From assembly GCA_002197995.1 (NCBI GenBank), contig NGZR01000002.1, forward strand, positions 9,362,001 through 9,426,000: 64,000 bases of DNA, read 5' to 3'. Within the stretch, counting starts at the first letter, position 1, and the number at the start of each line of letters is the position of its first letter. Position numbers and translations under genes: made by a program. A model generated the notes under the pieces. It saw only the letters and a program-made list of their open reading frames with translations. It was not told the DNA's origin and searched no databases. The stretch comes from Gaeumannomyces sp. JS-464 (lineage: Eukaryota; Ascomycota; Sordariomycetes; Magnaporthales; Magnaporthaceae). Below are positions 55,190-64,000 of the stretch, one piece after another.

Positions 55190-58100
55190 GCTATTAGCCG
55201 TTGCAGTACCTCCGGTGCAGCTGCAACGCTTCGGGCGTATGTTGTGGTGCCGGCGGGAGGCCTATAGCCTTATACCGATCCGGAAAGTTGTTTTTAAACC
55301 ATGCGTTCCGGGCGTCCCGGGCCGTTTTCCGGGCTAAAGCCTTTACTCCGGCCACCGTTGGTTTAAAATGTTGGGGTATTGGCAGGGCCGATCCCAACTT
55401 TGCTTCGGCGTTTGCCTTTTCGTTTCCGGGGATTCCCATATGGCCCGGGGACCAGCGTACGTATACCTGGTGTTTATCCATAAGGCAATGGATTTTTTTT
55501 AAAGCCTTTTAAACTATTAGGGGCCGTGCTTAAACAGCCGTTGGCCGCCGAGGTGTTATCGAGGCACAAGTGGAAAGTGCAATTGCGGAAGCTCCAAACG
55601 GCTTTACGGAGGCCCATCCGGGCCCCTTCCGCCTCGCCGTCGAATACTTCCGCGGGATGCGCCAGCCGGCCGTGCCCGGAAAGTTTGCGTTGGCCGGCTT
55701 GGTATATTACCCAGCCGTATCCAACTGCTCCGTTTTTGCTTTGGACCCGTCGCTATATATTATAACGTCGGTGGGTGGGAGGGTGCAAAGCCACGCCGTA
55801 AATGCTTTAGCGGCTGCTTGCTTTTCTTGTATGGCCACCGTAAGCCCCGTATATTTATAAGGGAGGTAGGCCGGGCGGGTGCAAGCCGGAAAAAGTCCGG
55901 CCGTTTTGCAAGGAGGTTGCAAGCCTGCCGGGTAAGCCTGCCTAGGCCCTCGGGCGTTAAGGGCCGGCTTAGCCGCTGCGGCCAGGGTGTTTTTCCGGAA
56001 CCGTATTTATACGGGCCGCAAAACGGAGGCGGGCTTGTTCCAAAAGCGCCTGGGCGTTGGGATGCCGGATTCGTAATGCAATGCGTTTATCGGTGTGGTT
56101 TTCCAAGCTGGGACCACTGCCTTAAGGGACGCGGTTAAAGCTTTATCGACCCGATCGATTAAATGGCCTTGCGGATAATTTGCTGTTGTGCCGGCTTGTA
56201 CGGGTGTGGTTTAGTTTTACCCCTATACCATACCTCGGCCCCGTATAAAGCCGTAGGGATTATAACCGTTACGGCTTTGTAAACCGAATGTGCCGGTATC
56301 CCCCCTATCGAATTCGTAAGCCTTCGGAGGTGGTTGGCAACGCTTTGGGCTTTTGCAGCCCTGTTTTCCACGTGGGCTTTAAAATTAAGCCTTTGGTCGA
56401 AAAGGACCCCTAACCACCGTAAAGCTCCTGTAGCTTGTTGTATGGTAAGGCCCTCCGCCGTAACCGCTGGGGTTGTGGGATTTCTCCGTTTGGAAAAATG
56501 CATAAGCTCGCACTTCCCCGGGTCGAAAGCAACCTTATTAGCCCTGCCCAACGTAGGATTTCCGTAACCGTAGCCCCTGCTTTACGGGAGCACTTCCGGA
56601 GTGCTACCCGTTACGCAAATGCCTATATCGTCCGCGTATCCGTACTAATCGCTTTTGCTTTGGGTAGGATTTCGGCCATATAAAGCATAAATAGGACCGG
56701 TAACGCCGGTAACCCTTGGGGTAGCCCGCAGTCCGGGGAAAAAGGGGGTGCCGTGGCGTCCTCCAAACGCACTTTAACCACCCTGTTTTGCAAAAAATGA
56801 TACCCATCGTACTAACGTTGGATCCCAGCCTTGGTTTAAAAGCCTTTAAAAGCCTCCGGCGAAGTACGGCGTCGAAAGCCCCTTGTACATCCATGGTAAC
56901 GAGGGCGGCCGTTTTATGCTTTTGGAAGGCCCGTTCCACCTCGTGGGCCACGCATGCCGTTAAATCGATGGCGGCCTTTTTCGGGGTAGCCCCGGCGTGT
57001 TGCGGGGCTATAAGCCCGTGTTGTAATGCGAGGGATGCCATCCGCGAAGCCACCAGCCGCTCCAGCCCTTTCCCTAAGCACGGGAGTAAAGCTATCGGGC
57101 GGTAGGATTTTGGGTCCGTTAAATCCGTTTTATTCGGCTTTTTTAGCATAACCACTTCCGCTGTGCGGAAAGGGGCTGGGTGGTGCCCGGCTAAGCAAGC
57201 CTCGAAAAGGCCTTAACGTATTCCCTATTGCCGGCCACGCCGCTGTAAGTAGTTAACCGTTAGGGAATCGACGCCGGGGCCGTGTTTGCCGTGCTAACGG
57301 TGCATTTCCGGCATTCCTTTAAAAGGACGTAAGGGTTTTACGGAAATTGTGCGGTTTTTTAGGTAGCCCTTTATTGTAACGGGTTTTTTTGTAAATCGTC
57401 CTCCGCCGTAAACCTACGGAGGATTTTGCGGCTAATGCTTCCGCTTTATCCCTGGGGCTATTATAACCTCCCCGTTAATATTTAACGGGGGAAGCCGTAT
57501 AGCGGGTGTAAGTTTATGCCACTTTACAGCACGGTATAGCGCTTTCGGGAATCCATTTCCTCCAGCACGCTGGCCCAATGCTGTTTTTAGCCGTCCGAAC
57601 CGTTGCTTTTAAAGCACGGGCTTCGGCCGTAAAAGGCCCGCCGTTTCCCATAGCTTTTGCAAGTCCCGTTGGCGTTGGCGCACTTTTCGTTCCACCAGGG
57701 TTGGCCTTTTCTTTTGCTTTAGCCCCCGGCCGAAAGCCATTAACGCATTTTTTAATAAGTTTGTTAATGCTTCGGCCGCTTTATCCAGGTGTTCCGCAGT
57801 GCCTGGGTTTGTAAGTGGTGGCAAGTTGCCGGCCCCCGTTGCTACCGCGTTTGCGAAAAACGGTAGTTTATCGTTTGGTAGCGTAATACGCCGGCAGTCC
57901 GGAACGAAGTTATTGCGGTTAGGAATTTCGATCCGTATCGAGCGGTGGTCCGAATCGGTTGCTAGCGAAGGTCGATTTCCGCTGTTGCTAAAGGGGCGTT
58001 GGAAAAGGTAAAATCCAAAACGCCCCGTCGTTATGCGTAGGTTGGCCTGGGTCGGTAAGTAGGAGGAGGTTATAAGTATTAGCCCATTGGGCTATATCCT

Positions 58101-58555
58101 GGCCCCTATTCCTATTACTTAACCGGATCCCACGCCGGGGACCCTGCGTTAAAGTTTCCAGCTATAATGCATTTTGCCGTTGGGCGCCAACGTAGTAAAA
58201 GGTCCAACGAGGGTTCCGAAGGGTCCCTAAAGGCCTATATACGTTAACGAAGGTGCACCTGGCGACGGTAAGCCAAAGGATGTCCCGGGTGTTGCCTGCC
58301 GGCCGGTCCGCTACGGGCCGAAGCCCCGGGTCCTTCCGTACGTAAGTTATTACCCGAGGCCTGGTTTGGTTCGTGCCAGCTATTTACCGGAGTAAATAGC
58401 TCGTACGACGGGTGGGTGCAAAGCATAAGCTTCCCTTTCCACGCGCTAGGCTCCTGCATTAGCACCACGTCGATATTTTGCTCCAAAATAGTTGGAGTAA
58501 AGTAGCCCCCGCTTAGCTACGTCGAACGTTCGCTTGGGCGGCGGTTAAAGCACGG
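55190..58555 (-). pseudogene. LINE copy A ORF2: endonuclease, reverse transcriptase, RNase H, frameshifted
   Basis: Reading down from 58555: an APE-type endonuclease start (QANVRRS; then NIDVVLMQEPSAWKGK at 58440-58486 and HPSYELFTPVN). Reverse transcriptase covers LTDPKSYRPIALLPCLGKGL, ACVAHEVERAFQKHKTAALV and TMDVQGAFDAVLRRRLLKAF at 56890-57110, then YADDIGI near 56620-56640 after a shift. A DQRLNFKAHVENRAAKAQSV segment follows at about 56400. RNase H has IIYSDGSKAKT near 55750 and RWSPGHMGIPGNEKANAEAK at 55400-55460. Indels of one or two bases break the frame several times, so no full-length protein would be made. Confidence 0.87.
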
Positions 58556-58979
58556 CGTTCGGGGCGAAGCCCCGGGCGCCGGGCCCTATTGCCATGCGTT
58601 TGTTGTATCCGGTTGGCTGCTGGCATACGTAAAAGCGGCGTTGGTGTATTGGGGGCTTTGGCCCTAAGGTTGTTGGCCGGCGGTACCGTCGGTTTCCTCC
58701 AGGGTTTCCGGTTATTTCGATAGCCCTTCGGGCTCGGGGAGGTCCAGTTCCATATCCGCCAGTACTTCGTATTGGTTGTTAAAACTAACCCTAAGCCTTT
58801 TGGCAGGGTGCCTTCCTTGCCGGCCGTACGGGCCGCGCCCTCGGGGGCCAGCGGATTTGCCGGGCTTACCTCGGCAGCGTCGGCGGTGGCAGCAGCGGCA
58901 GGAACGGCGGCGGCGGCGGGGGTAACGGAAGCAGCGGCGTTACCGGTACCGGCCGCGGGATTGGCATTAGCGGTAACGG

Positions 58980-60511
58980 TTACAACGGAATTGTCCGTAG
59001 TAACCGCGGTTGCAGGAAGGGCGTTGGCGGTGGCGGCCGCGGCGGCCGCGGCGGTGGCGGCGGCAGCGGCGGCTTCCACCTTTTTACCGCCGCCCGGTAG
59101 GCTTGTGCCCCTAATTTCCTAACCGCGCCTTTTTCCCCACGGGTTAAATGCTTTAGCACTCCGTTTACCCGTACAGGCTTTATAGGGCAGTTCGGGTGGT
59201 CGGCTGGGTACGGGCCCGAACAGTTTGCGCATTGCGGAAGGGCCGTGCACGGCGATGCGTGCCGGCCGTCGTTTACTTTCCCGCACCGGAGCACCTATCG
59301 GCCCGGGCACAGTTGCGAGCCACGTGAAAGCCGTGGCAGCCGGGGGTATGTTGCGTAACCGGCGGGTGTCGTTGTACGCGGCGTGAAAAAAACGTAATCC
59401 CCCAAAGCCTAAACCCGGTTACGCGCGTGTAAAAGGATATAATCCATAATATACGCCTTTGTAATTAGCGCCGGCCAGGCTTAACGCTTACTGGCTTTAG
59501 CCCTGTTTGGGCTTCGACTTCCTCCCGGACCAGCTTTTCCGATACCGGGACGCTTTGTCCGAGGCCGTTCGTTAAGGACGTGGGGCATCCGGAAATCACG
59601 TAGTTAAACCAGATTTCGGGCTTTTCGATCCTTTCGGCGTTATATAAACGGCCTAATTCGGATCGCTGCAAAAGCCGGCTTTGGATATCCGCCGTTTTTG
59701 CTTTTAGCACGAACCCAGTAGGGGTTCGATAAGCTTCCGGGACGTCGGCTGTCGTAAACGGCAGGTCCCTGCTATCGGCAAGGGCTTTGCGAATACTAAA
59801 GCCCGTTTGTTGGTTGGCCCAAGCCTGTTTTTCCTCCGGGATTTTAACAAAAACCCGGAAATCGGCTTTGGGCCGGGCGGGAGGGCGGGGCTCCCGGGGT
59901 GCACGGTTTTTTAAAGCCTGTGCGGGTTGCTGGGGCTGCTGGAGCCCTGTTCGGGCCGCCGCCGCGTAAGTGGTCGGGGGCGGGCGTTGCGGGTTAGGCG
60001 CGTAAGGTTCCGGGGCCCCGTAGGGGTTTCTTTCCCTTTGGGCCGGCGTTGGCAGGCCGAAAAGGGCTTGTTTGGCGTATTCGATAAAACAATCCTTCCA
60101 GCCGTTGGCTTCGGGGATTGCCTCCAGTGGGAGGGAAGCGATGCCGGCGTCGATAAAGCGGGCGAGGGTTGTGCAAATTAAAGCCGTTTGCTGTTGCTTG
60201 CGGCTGTAACTCGCAACAATTTCCTCCGCGGCCGCCGCAGCCGACCCGAGGGGTGGGCGCGTAGGCCGGGGGTGGGAAGGGAGGGGAAAAGAAAGGAAAG
60301 GGGCACCTGTGCCGGTGCTGCCGTCGTGGGTGCCTTCCTGGCCCTGAACGGGCCCTGTTGGGTGTTGCGAATTCCGCAACGGGGACGGCGTGGTCGGGTG
60401 CGCTACGCGCGGGGGGCCCGGGTGGCAGCGACGCGTTCCTCCGGGCCGTTGGGCCGACGAGGAGGGCGCGCGCCACCCTATTGGCCGAAGGGGGGCTGTT
60501 GGCAACGGCAT
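58980..60511 (-). pseudogene. LINE copy A ORF1: RNA-binding protein with zinc knuckles, frameshifted
   Basis: 60511-59465 is open: a proline-rich N-terminus, LICTTLARFIDAGIASLPLE, QALFGLPTPAQRERNPYGAP, then FRVFVKIPEEKQAWANQQTG and YVISGCPTSLT..LVREEVEAQTGLKPVS, a fold resembling the RNA-recognition region of LINE ORF1 proteins. After a frame change 59294-58980 gives FRCGKVNDGRHASPC-like and CANCSGPYPADHPNCP knuckles, then GEKGAVRKLGAQAYRAAVK. The following stretch (58880-59100) is a GCN-rich alanine/proline tract. Confidence 0.82.
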
Positions 60512-60659
60512 GTTGCCGTCGCCAGCGCCGTTGGCGGGCGTGGTTATTGGTGTTGGGTCGCTAATTGGCGGGTGTTAAGGATTTGTATGCAATTTGGCAG
60601 TGTGCACTAACAGCGCAATGCCAAAAATTGGTGAATTCGAAAAAGGTGAAAAAAAAGAA

Positions 60660-63600
60660 AAAAGTGAGTGAGTAAGTATATTTAACGTTAGTAAGTCGGG
60701 ATTTACCAGTCCCTACCTCCCAAAGGGCATATAACGTGGTTAGCGCTACTAAGCTAACATTAGGCTACATGTTACTATCCGGCGGCTAGCAAAATTAAAC
60801 CCGAAAGCATACGAAGGTCGGGCCGCGTTCCAGCGCTCCTTGTGTAGTAAGCGGGCAATCGGCGGTAGGGCGTATATGTATACGCCAGGGCGTTGTAAGC
60901 GCTGCGGGTGGTAATAGTGCGTTCGGCGGCGAGTATGCCGTAAGGGGTGGGGCCGGGTTTTAAGCTGGAAGGTCCTCGGGACCCCCAGGGCCCGGGAAGT
61001 GCGGGGAACCAACGAGCCTATTGTTAGTTTTAGTAGTACAAAGGAAAAGGTAAAAGGTGTAGGAAAATAAGGAAAAGGATGTATGCGGGCTTTTTTAGGC
61101 CCTGTTGTTATCGTCCAGCGATAGTGTAATAATTGGTAGCTTCGGCGAACGAAGCAAAAAGGAAAGGCTTTTAAAGTAGCCGTTTCCAATATCCGGGCCT
61201 GTCGGAAGCCGGGGAGGGGTCCGCTATAGGCCATTTATTTTCTGCCGTTTTAGCCAACCTGCAAAATACAGGTGGGAAGGGGATTTGTTTCTTCCGCAGC
61301 GGCACGGGTTATCGTTTCGTGCTGGAACTTTCGGTGGTACCAGTCGAAATCCCCGTAACCGGTGCGTGCGGCTATTAGCCGTTGCAGTACCTCCGGTGCA
61401 GCTGCAACGCTTCGGGCGTATGTTGTGGTGCCGGCGGGAGGCCTATAGCCTTATACCGATCCGGAAAGTTGTTTTTAAACCATGCGTTCCGGGCGTCCCG
61501 GGCCGTTTTCCGGGCTAAAGCCTTTACTCCGGCCACCGTTGGTTTAAAATGTTGGGGTATTGGCAGGGCCGATCCCAACTTTGCTTCGGCGTTTGCCTTT
61601 TCGTTTCCGGGGATTCCCATATGGCCCGGGGACCAGCGTACGTATACCTGGTGTTTATATAAGGCAATGGATTTTTTAAAGGCCCTTTGTGAACTATTAG
61701 GGGCCGTGCTTAAACAGCCGTTGGCCGCCGAGGTGTTATCGAGGCACAAGTGGAAAGTGCAATTGCGGAAGCTCCAAACGGCTTTACGGAGGCCCATCCG
61801 GGCCCTTCCGCCTCGCCGTCGAATACTTCCGCGGGATGCGCCAGCCGGCCGTGCCCGGAAAGTTTGCGTTGGCCGGCTTGGTATATTACCCAGCCGTATC
61901 CAACTGCTCCGTTTTTGCTTTGGACCCGTCGCTATATATTATAACGTCGGTGGGTGGGAGGGTGCAAAGCCACGCCGTAAATGCTTTAGCGGCTGCTTGC
62001 TTTTTTATATGGCCACCGTAAGCCCCGTATATTTATAAGGGAGGTAGGCCGGGCGGGTGCAAGCCGGAAGAAGTCCGGCCGTCCTTTGCAAGGAGGTTGC
62101 AAGCTGCCGGGTAAGCCTGCCCTACCCTCGGGCGTTAAGGCCGGCTTGGCCGCTGCGGCCAGGGGTGTTTTTCCGGAACCGTATTTATACGGGCCGCAAA
62201 ACGGAGGCGGGCTTGTTCCAAAAGCGCCTGGGCGCTGGGATGCCGGATTCGTAATGCAATGCGTTTATCGGTGTGGTTTTCCAAGCTGGGACCACTGCCT
62301 TAAGGGACGCGGTTAAGGCTTTATCGACCCGATCGATTAAATGGCCTTGGCGGATAATTTGCTGTTGTGCCGGCTTGTACGGGTGTGGTTTAGTTTTACC
62401 CCTATACCATACCTCGGCCCCGTATAAAGCCGTAGGGATTATAACCGTTGTAACGGCTTTGTAAACCGAATGTGCCGGTATCCCCCTATCGAATTCGTAA
62501 GCCTTCGGAGGTGGTTGGCAACGCTTTGGGCTTTTGCAGCCCTGTTTTCCACGTGGGCTTTAAAATTAAGCCTTTGGTCGAAAAGGACCCCTAACCACCG
62601 TAAAGCTCCTGTAGCTTGTTGTATGGTAAGGCCTTCCGCCGTAACCGCTGGGGTTGTGGGATTTCTCCGTTGGAAAAATGCATAAGCTCGCACTTCCCCG
62701 GGTCGAAAGCAACCTTATTAGCCCTGCCCTAACGTAGGATTTCCGTAACCGTAGCCCCTGCTTTACGGGAGCACTCCTCCGGAGTGCTACCCGTTACGCA
62801 AATGCCTATATCGTCCGCGTATCCGTACCTAATCGCTTTTGCTTTGGGTAGGATTTCGGCCATATAAAGCATAAATAGGACCGGTAACGCCGGTAACCCT
62901 TGGGGTAGCCCGCAGTCCGGGGAAAAAGGGGGTGCCGTGGCGTTCCAAACGCACTTTAACCACCCTGTTTCCTGCAAAATAATGATACCCATCGTACTAA
63001 CGTTGGATCCCAGCCTTGGTTTAAAAGCCTTTAAAGGAGCCTCCGGCGAAGTACGGCGTCGAAAGCCCTTGTACATCCATGGTAACGAGGGCGGCCGTTT
63101 TATGCTTTTGGAAGGCCCGTTCCACCTCGTGGGCCACGCATGCCGTTAAATCGATGGCGGCCTTTTTCGGGGTAGCCCCGGCGTGTTGCGGGGCTATAAG
63201 CCCGTGTTGTAATGCGAGGGATGCCATCCGCGAAGCCACCAGCCGCTCCAGCCCTTTCCTAAGCACGGGAGTAAAGCTATCGGGCGGTAGGATTTTGGGT
63301 CCGTTAAATCCGTTTTATTCGGCTTTTTAGCATAACCACTTCCGCTGTGCGGAAAGGGCTGGGTGGTGCCCGGCCCTAAGGCAAGCCTCGAAAAGGGCCC
63401 TAACGTATTCCCCTATTGCCGGCCACGCCGCTGTAAGTAGCTTAACCGTTAGGGAATCGACGCCCGGGGCCGTGTTTGCCGTGCCAACGGTGCACTTCCG
63501 GCATTCCTTTAAAGGGACGTGGGGGTCCCACGGGAGTTGTGCGGTCCTTGGGTAGCCCTTTGCTGTAACGGGTCCTCCTGTAAGTCGTCCTCCGCCGTAA

Positions 63601-64000
63601 ACCTACGGAGGATTTTGCGGCCTAATGCTTCCGCTTTATCCCTGGGGCTATTATAACCTCCCCGTTAATATTTAACGGGGGAAGCCGTATAGCGGGTGTA
63701 AGTTTATGCCACTTTACAGCACGGTATAGCGCTTTCGGGGAATCCATTTCCTCCAGCACGCTGGCCCAATGCTGTTTTTAGCCGTCCGAACCGTTGCTTT
63801 TAAAGCACGGGCTTCGGCCGTAAAAGGCCCGCCGTTTCCCATAGCTTTTGCAAGGTCCCGTTGGGCGTTGGCGCACTTTTCGTTCCACCAGGGTTGGCCT
63901 TTTCTTTTAGCTTTAGGCCCCCGGCCGAAAGCATTAACGCATTTTTTAATAAGTTTGTTAATGCTTCGGCCGCTTTATCCAGGTGTTCCGCAGTGCCTGG
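60660..64000 (-). mobile_element. Tad-like LINE, copy B, 3' half, continues beyond the window
   Basis: Nearly identical to copy A and in the same orientation, so A's 5' end abuts B's 3' tail. It includes the 3' untranslated region (60680-61370) and most of ORF2. The window ends inside the ORF2 region. Confidence 0.9.
61372..63900 (-). pseudogene. LINE copy B ORF2 (partial), frameshifted
   Basis: The same motifs as copy A: RNase H RWSPGHMGIPGNEKANAEAK (61580-61640), QRLNFKAHVENRAAKAQSV (about 62550), YADDIGICVTGSTPEEC (62780-62840) and ACVAHEVERAFQKHKTAALV (about 63090-63150). The positions of the small indels differ from copy A (for example after TMDVQG near 63075), so the two copies were broken independently, or some indels are assembly errors. 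Confidence 0.83.

Larger units (their letters stand above)
54448..60645 (-). mobile_element. Tad-like LINE, copy A, full length, little RIP
   Basis: A 6.2-kb non-LTR retrotransposon on the minus strand: 5' end near 60645, ORF1 (60511-58980), ORF2 (about 58555-55190), 3' untranslated region, and a short simple-repeat tail (TTAC/TCAC words) at 54448-54489. The arrangement of ORF1 with knuckles and ORF2 with endonuclease, reverse transcriptase and RNase H is that of fungal Tad elements. Both ORFs carry frameshifts, yet the base composition is GC-rich and the match to copy B is near identity, so it is young and not strongly RIP-mutated. Confidence 0.9.

Overview
The window reads as nuclear DNA of a filamentous ascomycete (Pezizomycotina, plausibly a Sordariomycete). 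It shows short GT-AG introns of 58-97 bp, HET, HeLo, DUF3176, NRPS and Zn2Cys6 families, and two sharply different base compositions. AT-rich blocks of wrecked transposons (about 1-26.4 kb and 49-53 kb) flank a GC-rich gene island (about 26.7-48.9 kb). The AT-rich blocks have the signature of repeat-induced point mutation (RIP): CpA/TpG converted to TpA, stops in all frames, CpG kept.

Left block (1-26.4 kb): a RIP-mutated Tad-like LINE on the minus strand is split at 3678/12813 by a minus-strand Ty3/gypsy chromovirus (3679-12812, 5-bp target duplication ACGCG). That chromovirus is itself split by a 1.67-kb gag-only LTR element (6964-8638, target duplication AATAC) that escaped RIP. A second RIP-mutated copy of the chromovirus lies on the plus strand (16120-23430) and abuts a PIF/Harbinger transposon that carries a transposase and a convergent Myb/SANT-like gene. 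Both chromovirus copies carry an antisense ORF and a tRNA-like module of 70-72 nt between pol and the 3' LTR.

Gene island (26.7-48.9 kb): a HeLo cell-death domain joined to a ubiquitin-conjugating (E2) domain (27526-29059), an NRPS condensation-adenylation remnant (29208-32414, minus), a tyrosinase fragment (33325-34130, minus), a DUF3176 membrane protein (34501-36310, minus), a short Tc1-like transposon (37205-38217), an intact HET-domain gene with one intron (39656-41766), a cysteine-rich single-pass membrane protein (41909-42940, minus), a weak small ORF (44550-44963, minus) and a broken Zn2Cys6 regulator (46210-48885). Most of these carry frameshifts or CpA-to-TpA stop codons, so the island looks like a fast-decaying subtelomeric or accessory region. 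HeLo-E2 and HET are both families linked to allorecognition and regulated cell death.

Right block (48.9-64 kb): a possible hAT-like terminus, a complete but RIP-killed Fot1/pogo element with 45-bp inverted repeats (49624-51482), part of a second Harbinger copy (minus), an unassigned stretch with a 69-bp coding repeat, and two nearly identical LINE copies head to tail on the minus strand (54448-60645 and 60660 to the window end). The two LINE copies are hardly touched by RIP, unlike the copy at the left edge. No CRISPR, rRNA or functional tRNA gene was seen.
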